A stretch of DNA of 64,000 nucleotides, from the NCBI RefSeq assembly GCF_000092065.1, contig NC_009367.1, positions 62,001 to 126,000 on the forward strand, in the 5' to 3' direction. Shown piece after piece: positions 37,661 to 46,075 of this stretch. This DNA is from Ostreococcus lucimarinus CCE9901 (lineage: Eukaryota; Chlorophyta; Mamiellophyceae; Mamiellales; Bathycoccaceae). The number at the start of each line of letters is the position of its first letter. Positions within the stretch are counted from its first letter, which is position 1. The notes under the pieces are model-generated. The model was not told the origin of the DNA. It was given only the letters and a program-made list of their open reading frames with translations, and did not search any database. The position numbers and the translations under genes are program-made.

Positions 37661-37837
37661 TTACGATTCCAATCGCGCCTTCTCCCGCGTCGCGCGCGCG
37701 CGCAGGCGCTCGGCGTCCCGCGCGACGCCCTCGCGCAGGCGCCTTCGCTCGTCCACCTGCGATTCGTGCACCGCGCGCACGCCCAGGGCGGTTCCCAGGA
37801 CGACGACGACGACGAACGCGTTCACCGCGCGCGTCAT
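37661..37837 (-). CDS. PET117: PET117, cytochrome c oxidase assembly factor
   Basis: 58 aa from the ATG at 37835-37837, ending in TAA. It has one N-terminal hydrophobic helix (NAFVVVVVLGTALGVRAVH), then QVDERRRLREGVARDAERL, matching the PET117 pattern of a helix followed by VH, Q, D/R-R-L-R-G-V-RD-ER. PET117 is a small mitochondrial inner-membrane factor needed for complex IV assembly with haem A synthase. Its start lies 48 bp from the divergent FSH hydrolase. Length is a little shorter than in animals, where the C-terminus is longer. The match is short but characteristic. Confidence 0.8.
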   Translation of the reverse strand: MTRAVNAFVVVVVLGTALGVRAVHESQVDERRRLREGVARDAERLRARATREKARLES

Positions 37838-37885
37838 CGAGTGCCGCGCAGCGCGTCGCGCCGCGCGCGTCGGACGCCGATCGCG

Positions 37886-38629
37886 ATGCGCGCGCCGACG
37901 CGCGCGCCGCCGACGACGACGCCGACGACGACGTGCGCGACGCGCGACGCGGCGACGGCGGAACCGCCGCGATTGAAGATTCTCAGCCTGCACGGCTTTC
38001 GAACGTCGCGCGAAATCTTCGACGCGCAGGCGCGCGTCGCGCGCTGGCGCGAAGACTACGAAGACGTCGCGCGATTTCACGCCATCGACGCGCCGCACGA
38101 GGGCGCGGGCGCGGCGACGGCGGAGGTGAGGGCGTTCTTCGGGGAGGACGCGCGCTCGCGAGAGTGGTGGAACGCGACGACGGGACGCGACGGAAAGACG
38201 ACGTATCGAGGGATCGAGGCGTCGCTGCGGGAGATCGAGCGGGCGTGCGAGGAGGATGGACCGTATGATGGCGTGCTGGGGTTCAGTCAGGGGGCGACGC
38301 TGGCGGCGATCGCGCTGGCGACGCCGGAATTGGCGGAGCGGTTCGCGTTCGGGATTTTGGTGTCGGGAATGCGGGCGCGCGCGGAGGAGACGAAGGGGTG
38401 TGATTACGGTGCGATAGCGGTGCCGACGCTGCACGTGGTCGGGTTGAAGGATGATGTGATGCCGAAAGCGATGAGCGCGGGGCTGTACGACGCGATGACG
38501 TCGTCGGAGAGAACGCGAGAGACGCACGACGGCGGGCATCGCCTGCCGAGAGTCAACGTCGACGGGACGCCGATTTTGCGCGATTTCTTAGCCGCGAGAT
38601 TAGCGGCGCGCGAGAACTCGAAACTGTGA
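37886..38629 (+). CDS. FSH1-family serine hydrolase (alpha/beta fold)
   Basis: 247 aa from the ATG at 37886. The fold opens LKILSLHGFRTSREIF with the family's HG.R motif. The nucleophile elbow is GFSQGA (DGVLGFSQGATLAAIA, ~135), the acid Asp is likely in GLKDDVM, and the catalytic His in DGGHRLP. This is the Ovca2/FSH family (PF03959), serine hydrolases with short-chain ester or unknown substrates. A short Thr/Ala-rich N-terminus (~25 residues) may be a weak targeting sequence. Confidence 0.88.
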   Translation: MRAPTRAPPTTTPTTTCATRDAATAEPPRLKILSLHGFRTSREIFDAQARVARWREDYEDVARFHAIDAPHEGAGAATAEVRAFFGEDARSREWWNATTGRDGKTTYRGIEASLREIERACEEDGPYDGVLGFSQGATLAAIALATPELAERFAFGILVSGMRARAEETKGCDYGAIAVPTLHVVGLKDDVMPKAMSAGLYDAMTSSERTRETHDGGHRLPRVNVDGTPILRDFLAARLAARENSKL

Positions 38630-38664
38630 GTTTCGCTATGTTAAACGCTAGTAGTCTAGATGTG

Positions 38665-39786
38665 CTATGGACGCTTCGCTTTGAGCGCGTCCCACGGAAG
38701 CGCGAACGCGCTCGGCGTTTTCACGGGCGGGAACAGTACTTCTTTGATGTTCCCCCAAATCCCGACGTCGTACTTATTTCTCGTCATCTCGCCCCAATCG
38801 ATTTGTTCATCGCCGCTTCCGCCCGCGCGCTCGCCCTTCATCGTCTCCACGGATTCGCGCACGAGCTCCCACTTGAAGGTTTCGTTCGTCGTCACGTTTT
38901 TCGCGGCGAGCCACACGTTGTAGCCCAAGAAAACCGACAACAGCACGAAGACGAGCGCGCAAAACACGCCGAGCGTCACCGCGGGGGCGTAGTGGTACAC
39001 CACAAATCTATAAAGCAGCGCCTTGTCGTTCCCGAGCGTCGCGCGCGCGCCCGAGGGCGTCTCGTGCTGGAACCTTAACGACCAACAGTCTCGGCGCGTC
39101 ATGGAACGCCGCACCGCGTGCGCGCACGCCAACGTCACGTACCCCACCAACACGAGCTGCGCGAATAAAAACAGCAAAAACCACCTCAAATTATTCGCCC
39201 CGATCGTGTTATTCACCCACACGCAGAAGTGATCGAACCTCGCCACGCGCCGCTCCGTCGTCGTGCACCACTTCGATCGCGCCGGCGCGTCCTTCCCCGT
39301 CGTCCGACATCGTTTCCTGTGATACACGATTTCATCGTACGCGTACGCCTTCAAATACTCTTCGTTGTTCTCTCTCGTGATGGTTCCGGGCTCGCTGCAG
39401 CACACCAACGCCCACGTCGCGCACGCGAACGCGAACGCCGCGCTCGTCGCCGCCGTCCACCCGCGCGCGTCGCCGCCGTCCAACAGCCGCTTCTCCACCC
39501 CCTCGACGAAGCTCGCGTGACCACCGATCGCGAGCGTCAGATACACGATTTGACCGAGCGGATTCGGCCGATCGAGCGCGTCGAAACACGCGCTGGCGAC
39601 CGCGGCGCCGCGTTTTCGGTCGCACACCGCGATGGTCACCAGCGCCGTCGCGACGCGCGGCGCGGCGTCGCCGAGCGCGCGATGCGCGCGTCCCAGCGCC
39701 GAGCGCTCGAACCGCTTCGTCGGACCGAGCACGACGACGGCGACGCACGCGAGCGGCGCGAGCGCGAGCGCGAGCGCGCGCGTCAT
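38665..39786 (-). CDS. Divergent DHHC-type palmitoyltransferase with DHFC motif
   Basis: 373 aa from the ATG at 39784-39786. About four to five helices flank a DHHC-like loop (~155-200): PARSKWC, RFDHFCVWVNNTIGANNLRWFLLFL. The catalytic Cys is present (C188) but the second His is Phe, giving DHFC. Most zinc-binding positions are replaced: second Cys to Thr, His to Trp, two Cys to Thr and Arg, and the Cys of NNC to Thr. The surroundings most resemble ZDHHC4-like enzymes (PARSKHC, FDHHCVWVNNCIGA). Yeast Akr1 uses DHYC, so DHFC could be active, but loss of the zinc ligands makes activity uncertain. Confidence 0.85.
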   Translation of the reverse strand: MTRALALALAPLACVAVVVLGPTKRFERSALGRAHRALGDAAPRVATALVTIAVCDRKRGAAVASACFDALDRPNPLGQIVYLTLAIGGHASFVEGVEKRLLDGGDARGWTAATSAAFAFACATWALVCCSEPGTITRENNEEYLKAYAYDEIVYHRKRCRTTGKDAPARSKWCTTTERRVARFDHFCVWVNNTIGANNLRWFLLFLFAQLVLVGYVTLACAHAVRRSMTRRDCWSLRFQHETPSGARATLGNDKALLYRFVVYHYAPAVTLGVFCALVFVLLSVFLGYNVWLAAKNVTTNETFKWELVRESVETMKGERAGGSGDEQIDWGEMTRNKYDVGIWGNIKEVLFPPVKTPSAFALPWDALKAKRP

Positions 39787-39948
39787 TCGTCACCGCGCGC
39801 GCGTGTGCGGCGCATGCGCGCGCGACCGCGCGCGACGCTCGCGGCGGCGCCGGCGACCCGCGCGCGACGGTTCGAGCGCGCGCGTCCCGACGGCGCGCGC
39901 GCGAGGGCGCGTCCCGCGAGGGCGCCGCGCGCGCGGGATTCCGATTCG

Positions 39949-40568
39949 ATGGCGGCACCGCGCCGACCGGTGCTCTTGCTCGACGTCGACGGCGTGCTGA
40001 ATCGCACGGCGACGGCGAAACAGATCGCGCTGGACGAAGACTTGATCGCGCTGCTGCGGGACGTCGCGGAGCGGTCGGCGTGCGAGGTGGTGCTGACGAC
40101 GTACTGGCGGTACTTTGAGGTGCGGCGGCGACGCGAACGAAGGCGGCGACGCGAGACTTTCGAGACGCGGCGAACGGCGGTGAAGGACGACGCGACGAAG
40201 ACGAGAGGACTGACGACGACGACGATGACGATGGATTTCGTGAAATCCAGGAATACTTGGCGTACGCGTTCGAACGGCACGGATTGCCGAAGGGCGCGGT
40301 GGCGGGGCGAACGGCGGGCGAACCGCACCGGAGCGACTCGGTCGCGCACGACTCGAAGGTTCCGGAACTTCGCGTGCTGGAGATCGAGCGGTACATGCGA
40401 GAGACGCACGGTGAGGACGAGACCGCGTGGCCGCCGTTCGCCGTGGTGGACGATAAGGAGGTGGTGAGCGCGGAGCATCGTTGGCGAGGACGGTTCGTGC
40501 GCACGAAGCACGACGTCGGCTTGACGAAAGCGCAGGCGGACGCGTTGATCGACATCTTGTCGCGTTGA
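39949..40568 (+). CDS. HAD-like phosphatase-domain protein (one intron)
   Basis: 162 aa from exons 39949-40119 and 40251-40568. Exon 1 holds the HAD motif I: VLLLDVDGVLNRT, with both Asp. It then has CEVVLTTYWRYFE, matching the motif II region (VLTTSWR) of the HAD domain family often found with nucleic-acid repair enzymes. Splicing in phase 0 joins it to EYLAYAFERHGLPKG. Exon 2 carries RVLEIERYM and FAVVDDKEV (the terminal acidic motif), then a helical end. Without splicing the two halves are in different frames. A nucleotide or phosphate monoester substrate is likely; the exact one is unknown. Confidence 0.82.
40120..40250 (+). other. Intron in HAD-like gene
   Basis: 131 nt, donor GTGCGGCG, acceptor AATCCAG, ACTGAC at 40209-40214. 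Exact removal restores one reading frame and fits the domain, so a real frameshift is not needed. Confidence 0.88.
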
Positions 40569-40674
40569 TATCGCACCGACGCGTCGCGCCGATTCGTGAT
40601 TTATTTATTCATTGGTCGTATCGTGTCATCTCTAAAGTTGTAATTACTACAGCTGTACAACTTCTATATTACCT

Positions 40675-43410
40675 TCACCGGGAAAGCGCCTCTGAGCGCG
40701 GCGGTGGCGAAAGCGATTGTCGCCGAGGTCTAGACGCTCGAGCTACTACTCTCGCCTCGGCTAAGCCTGTCTCCATGTTAGATACCGTCAGATTCAGGAG
40801 TGTCTCGAGCTGAGCAGTGACTTCGCTGAGTCGCTCGTTCGTTTCCGCCAACGCAGCTGTTTGCTTTGCCTGTGAAGATGTTATTTTACGATCGAGGGGC
40901 ACGAGGCGATTGGTGAGTTCGTCTACGCGGGTTTGCAACCGTTGAAGAGGATTCTCTGTGGATGTAGTATCCCACCCAGCCGCCGCAGCGGTGATCACGG
41001 GCGCTCGTGCGCTTGTCACGGGCGTCTGCGGCGGTGCTCCGTCTGTCGACGCCTTGTTAGCTCCCTTGCGCGGCGCCGTCATCGCCTTGCCCGTCGCCGC
41101 TTGTAGCGCTGTCGCCATCAAACTTGGCGGTCCAGAAGATTCATTTGTGACTACGTCTTCGATGTTCCCGTGATCGAGCAAAGAATTCAATTTCCGATGC
41201 ATCTCGGTCAGGGAGTACGCCAGGCGCCAATGAAACACGTCCACGGCGCGAGCCGTGTAACTCATCGGATCTCTCTCGCGTAATACTTTGTGGAAAATTC
41301 CTTGAACACCACGCTCAACGAGGAGTCGGTGGAGTGACACCCTATGAATCATGCCTCTGAAACGTTTCTGAATGACAACTGCCGCCTTCGTCTTCTGCTC
41401 GAGGATTTTCGGATCGTCCAAACCTTCTCCGTCGTCTCCGTAAATTATTCGCAACTTTTGTAAATAAAACGCAGGACGTGCGCTGACTTCGCGTGATAAA
41501 TCTGCGTCTAAGCCATACTTCTTCAAAGCGGTGTATGCTTTGGTATACGCGATTATTTCGCCTCTAAAAATAATCTTGATACCTTTGAGACGGAAGAACT
41601 TTTTCGTCGCGGGGAATGGCGCGAGCGACTCGTGAAAATCTTCGCGTTCGAGGGTGTAGATGTTCGCGTACGTCAACGCCTGTGCGCCGTAGAGCAGCGT
41701 ATCGGATGAGTACAACGCCTCCTCTGCGATAGTTTTCCCAGACATTTTTATCAATCCATCGACTTGAACGACACCACGGCGAATGAGGAAAATGGTTGAC
41801 ACTGCATCACCGGGTCTGAACAACGTCTCCTCTGGCGGAAACGTGTGCTCGACGACACGAGTCGACAAGTGAATGACCAGTGGCTCAGGGCAGTGTTTGA
41901 AAAAGTCGATATTACGTATCCACGTATTCATGCGCATAGTGCACTCAGATCGCAATGCCGGCGACATTTTGTCGAGCAATCTTCTGTACACGTCGGCGTC
42001 GGCGCCATCGAGTTGATACTTGAAATACTCTCGTAAGCGAACGCGCAAATCCTGGGGAAAACCGTGATCAATTAGGAATCCATTCAAGTCCCGCATCACG
42101 CCTTGGAACTTGTTCACCTTTTCGTTCCTCGTGGCGATGACGTTCGACACAGCCCCCACGATGTAACCGTACTCAAACGCGCCGATGAGCATGGCCATGA
42201 TGACGTACACTCGCTCTCCAGTCGTTACTGGAACGATGTCTCCGTAACCGATGGTGGAGATGGTCATCGTGGACCAGTATAGCGCCGCAAGATACAGCCT
42301 CAACGAGCCGACGATCTCTCGCGGCTCACCCCCGTCGGGACCGATGACCAAATCTCCGAACTCTGTGGATCGCGTCCAAGAGTACTTCGTCCCTTCCAAA
42401 TCTTCAACCAAGCCGAATCCACACGCGAGCCAATGCGCAAACATGATTGCCGTCAAGCCAAACTTCATGAGCTCTAATAATGAGTAATCGATGGTGTAAA
42501 CCAATTCCAGCCGCTTGTAAATTCGGTTCACTCGTAAAATCCGCACGAGTTTGACGAGACGCAGAAGACGCAACGTCCTCAGAATACTGAGCTGCGCCAA
42601 CGCGCTCGAGCCGACGCCCAAATACATGGCGTCGAACGGAATCGCCGACAAAAAGTCTATGACAAACCACTTTTTGAGATACGTTCGGGCGACGTACGCC
42701 TGATTGTAAACCAAGTGCCCAGTGCGGTGATGAGGCGTGGCGATGAAAAAGTTCAACACGAGGTCGGTGACAAAGCAAGCCGTCACGAACTGGTTGATGT
42801 AAAACAACGCGTTGAAACTCGGGGTATAGAAACCGACTTCCATCGGAGTCACGATGGCGGTGTAACACAACAAAGCCATCATCACCGCCTCCCACTTTTG
42901 CAGAACGGGCTTTTGCGGCGACAACACCGCACGACTCTTCTTGTATCGAGCGCTCTGTTTCTTTCGAATCCGCAAAGTCTGCTGGCGATTCTCGCTCTTC
43001 TTTTTGCTCGTAGACTTTGAACCTTTCTCCGAAGACGAGCTAAAAATACTGCTGCTTACGGATCCGGTCTTCGCGTCGAGCGTCAAGCACGCCGCCGCCT
43101 CCGCCCGCATCAAATCCAACGCCGTCAGCGCGTGCGCGTGTCCCGCGCCCCGATCACTATCTCGCAAGCTCTGTCGTCCGTGTCGCCATCGCGAATACGC
43201 CTCATTCGCGTTCTCTGACGCAGATCCTTCATCGGTGTCGCTCGGCGAGCGGCGCCCGTTCCCCTCGCGTCCCCGTCCGTTCGCCGTCCGCCACGCCGCG
43301 TCCGCGTCCGCGTCCGCGTCGCCCATCGATCGTCCGGAGCGCATCACCGCGTCCATCGCTTCGAAGCCGTCGGCGTCGTCGTCGTCGTCGCGCGCGTCGC
43401 GTCGGTCCAT
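40675..43410 (-). CDS. Voltage-gated K+/cyclic-nucleotide channel with CNBD and IQ motif
   Basis: 911 aa from the ATG at 43408-43410. After a charged N-terminus (~1-170) come S1-S6, with a sensor helix carrying LRTLRLLRLVKLVRILRVNR and filter STIGYGDIVP (~residue 385). A C-linker and CNBD follow (~465-585; FPPEETLFRPGDAVSTIFLIRRG). The phosphate-binding cassette is divergent (EEALYSSDTLLYG), so cyclic nucleotide binding is doubtful. An IQ motif (AAVVIQKRFRGMIHR, ~675) suggests calmodulin. A C-terminal coiled coil may assist tetramer formation. It resembles HCN/EAG-type channels more than plant AKT. No ankyrin repeats, unlike the channel at 20.9-23.6 kb. Confidence 0.9.
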   Translation of the reverse strand: MDRRDARDDDDDADGFEAMDAVMRSGRSMGDADADADAAWRTANGRGREGNGRRSPSDTDEGSASENANEAYSRWRHGRQSLRDSDRGAGHAHALTALDLMRAEAAACLTLDAKTGSVSSSIFSSSSEKGSKSTSKKKSENRQQTLRIRKKQSARYKKSRAVLSPQKPVLQKWEAVMMALLCYTAIVTPMEVGFYTPSFNALFYINQFVTACFVTDLVLNFFIATPHHRTGHLVYNQAYVARTYLKKWFVIDFLSAIPFDAMYLGVGSSALAQLSILRTLRLLRLVKLVRILRVNRIYKRLELVYTIDYSLLELMKFGLTAIMFAHWLACGFGLVEDLEGTKYSWTRSTEFGDLVIGPDGGEPREIVGSLRLYLAALYWSTMTISTIGYGDIVPVTTGERVYVIMAMLIGAFEYGYIVGAVSNVIATRNEKVNKFQGVMRDLNGFLIDHGFPQDLRVRLREYFKYQLDGADADVYRRLLDKMSPALRSECTMRMNTWIRNIDFFKHCPEPLVIHLSTRVVEHTFPPEETLFRPGDAVSTIFLIRRGVVQVDGLIKMSGKTIAEEALYSSDTLLYGAQALTYANIYTLEREDFHESLAPFPATKKFFRLKGIKIIFRGEIIAYTKAYTALKKYGLDADLSREVSARPAFYLQKLRIIYGDDGEGLDDPKILEQKTKAAVVIQKRFRGMIHRVSLHRLLVERGVQGIFHKVLRERDPMSYTARAVDVFHWRLAYSLTEMHRKLNSLLDHGNIEDVVTNESSGPPSLMATALQAATGKAMTAPRKGANKASTDGAPPQTPVTSARAPVITAAAAGWDTTSTENPLQRLQTRVDELTNRLVPLDRKITSSQAKQTAALAETNERLSEVTAQLETLLNLTVSNMETGLAEARVVARASRPRRQSLSPPPRSEALSR

Positions 43411-43693
43411 CGCGCGTCACGGTTGGAATCGAACGACTCGATGCGAACGCGCGAATCGTCGACGCGCGTCGCGCGCGCGCGCGCGGGCGACGCCGGCGCG
43501 GTCGCGGGACGCGCGCGCACCACGGGTAGTCGTCGGGACGCGCGCGGTGCGCGCGCGGCGACGCGACGTCGCGGAGTGTCGTCTTTGACCACCGCGGCCT
43601 TTCGAGGCGAATGCACCGGCACGCACCGGCGCGACTGCGGGCGAGAGGAAATGCGAGAGGAAGTGCGAGAGACGCGGCGTTACAAGGGTCGCG

Positions 43694-46010
43694 CTATCCA
43701 CGCTTTGCGCCGCAAAAGGCGCAAAATTTCGCCGCGGGCTTGTCGAAGCCGACGCCGCAGGAGATACAAAACTTTGCGCCGCGAGACGCGCCGGCGGTGG
43801 CGCGTCCGATGCCGGGCGCGAGCGTCTCGCAGTCGGCGCCGAGAGGAGTCTGATCGAGGAATTCGGGCTCTGGGATGCCTCGGGTGTCGCAAACGCGACA
43901 GGCGAATAAGGAACCGGCATCCATGCGACCGGGCTCGGCGCGCGTGGTGACAAAGAGTGTGTCGAGTTCGGGGCCGCCGAGCGTGACGGAGGTGGGCGCC
44001 TTGACGGGGAGCTCGACGACGAGGTCGACGGCGCCTTGCGGGGTGATGCGAATGACTTGACCGGCGCCGGAAATCGCAGCCCACAAGTTACCGTCTTCGT
44101 CGCACTGCGCGCCATCGGGTCCGCCGCTCATCGAGCTCGGGAGCTCGTAGAGAAGGCGACGATTGGACGGTCCGACGCGAGAGTCGTAGTCGAACTGGTA
44201 AATTTTCCGCGTCGGTGTATCGCAGAAAAACATCGTCGTTCCCGATCTCGAGAAGCAAATGCAGTTGCTGCACCTGAATTTGTAGTCCAGAATTTCTTCC
44301 AACTCGCCTCCGTTTCCGGGCAGGCGCCATAATCCGCCGATGGGCGCCGCGTCAACGCGGTGGGCGTTGTTGTACGAACCGATGACAAAGGAGCCGGCTC
44401 GGTCGACTCGCCCGTCGTTCGGGCGCGTGTTCAATCCAGGTTCGAACTCGCTCAAGAGCTTCAACTTCTTCGTCGACGGGTCGAATGCGTGGAGTCCAGA
44501 CTCTAAACCGAGGAGCAAGGTGCCGTTAGACCGAAGCGCGACGCAGCCGAGCGTCTCTCCGAAGTTGTTTCGTGTGGGCGCCGACTTCAAGTCCCACGAA
44601 AACAACGTACCGCTCGGTGCGTCGACCCAGTAAAGGGTCTGACGTTCTTGCGACCATATCGGAGACTCGCCGAGTTGCATGCCGCAAGGAACGACTTCTT
44701 CGGCCCAGAGCTTTTGCGGTCCTACGGGGGATTCGTCAAAGTTGAAGATTCTGCCAAACTGCTCGGCGTTGAGCGAGGCCCCGCCGACGAGGCAACCATC
44801 GACGTCCGGCGCCTGCATGAGCTCATCCACCGTTTCTGGCTTCACGCTACCACCGTACTGAATTTGAATTTTCGCCGCCACGGATTCGCCGTAATTCGTT
44901 CGGAACCATTGGCGAATGCCCGCGTGAACTGACTGGGCGATCGCCGGCGTCGCCGTTAATCCCGTGCCGATGGCCCACACGGGCTCGTACGCGATGATAA
45001 CCTTGGACATTTCATCCGCTTCTACACCGCTGAGCGCCGCGCTGAGTTGCCTGTTGCAGACCTTTTTCGCCTCACCTCGTTCGTACTCTTCCTTCGTTTC
45101 GCCGATGCACAGTACCGCGGTCATGCCGCAGTCGAGCGTCTTTCGAGTCTTGAGTCGCGTCATCTCATCCGTCTCCCCGAAAAGTTCTCGGCGTTCAGAG
45201 TGCCCGATGAGCACGTGCGTGCACCCCACGCTCTTCGCCATTTCCGCGCTCATCTCCCCCGTGAACGCACCCGAGGCTTCGAAGTAAATATTCTGAGCCC
45301 CCACGGCGACGCCGCTTCCCTCCAACTACGTTTAGGATAACGTTAACGTTCGCGTCAGTCCATCGTCCGAGTTCGCGCGCGCGCCCGCGCTTCGACTCAT
45401 CCCGCGCGAGTCCGCGTAACTATGACTATGAATTTCAAAAGCAGCAGCCCCGGTAGAGGACCGGCTTCAATTCTCAACAATGTGTAAAGTCTCTTCATCC
45501 TCGCTCGATTCGGATAGAATCGCGTTCCTTCGTCGCGTCGCGCGTTCGCTTCGTTCGTACCGTTCTCGCCACCTCAGCCGCAAACGGCGCCGGCGGACAC
45601 ACAAAAACCTCTGTTTTACTCTTATTCGTCCCGATTCCACCGTCTCGCGCCGCCGCGCCGACCAACGCCGCCAACGTCCTCGCCTCGTCCAGCGTCTTCG
45701 GGTTGAGCTTCCAATTCCCCGCCATGACCGCGTTTCTCTTCCCTCGCCCGCTCTCATCGCGCGCGCCGACCTCCGCGCGCACGCTCGCCATCGCCATGGA
45801 CCTTTCGAGCGCATCGATCGCCTCCGCGCGCTCCCCCGGCGCTCTCAGCGCGTCATCTTTCGTCGCCGCCGGCGATTCTCGGCGGCGGTTGAATCGATCG
45901 AACACGCCCGCGCGCGTCGTCGCGCGTCGACCCCGTCGCGCCGCGCGCGTCGTCGCCGCGCTCGCGCCCGCGCTTCGCCCGCGCATCGCGCTCTGCCGCG
46001 CGCCGAGCAT
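43694..46010 (-). CDS. Fusion: triosephosphate isomerase + SMP-30/gluconolactonase + C-terminal zinc ribbon (one intron)
   Basis: 693 aa from exon 1 (45561-46010) and exon 2 (43694-45325). Residues 1-90 are Ala/Arg/Ser-rich, transit-like. TPI domain (~92-348): K101 in GNWKLN, H192 in IGHSERR, E264 in AYEPVWAIGTG and the YGGSV phosphate loop, all intact. SMP-30 domain (~355-640): metal ligands E370 (LGESPIW), N504 (CSN) and D554 (GGPDG) fit the lactonase site. The end has a CxxC-x11-CxxC zinc ribbon (C670, C673, C685, C688). TPI interconverts DHAP and GAP; SMP-30 hydrolyses sugar lactones. The start at 46010 was chosen because longer frames run into the divergent ARC3 gene. Confidence 0.9.
45326..45560 (-). 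other. Intron in TPI/SMP-30 fusion gene
   Basis: 235 nt, donor GTACGAAC, acceptor AACGTAG, ACTGAC complement at 45354-45359. The donor was chosen so that the distance from the CPP to GAQN motifs equals that of bacterial TPI (22 residues). It is relatively AT-rich compared with exons. Confidence 0.88.
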
Positions 46011-46075
46011 CGCGACGTCGCGCGCGCGCGTCGTCGTGTGTCGAGCGCGGTCGCCAGTGCGCGACGCGACGCGCG

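Noticed and set aside
39229-40467. Reading the HAD-like gene as frameshifted or as two genes
   Set aside because: A GT-AG intron (40120-40250) with the local ACTGAC element joins both halves in frame and restores the domain.
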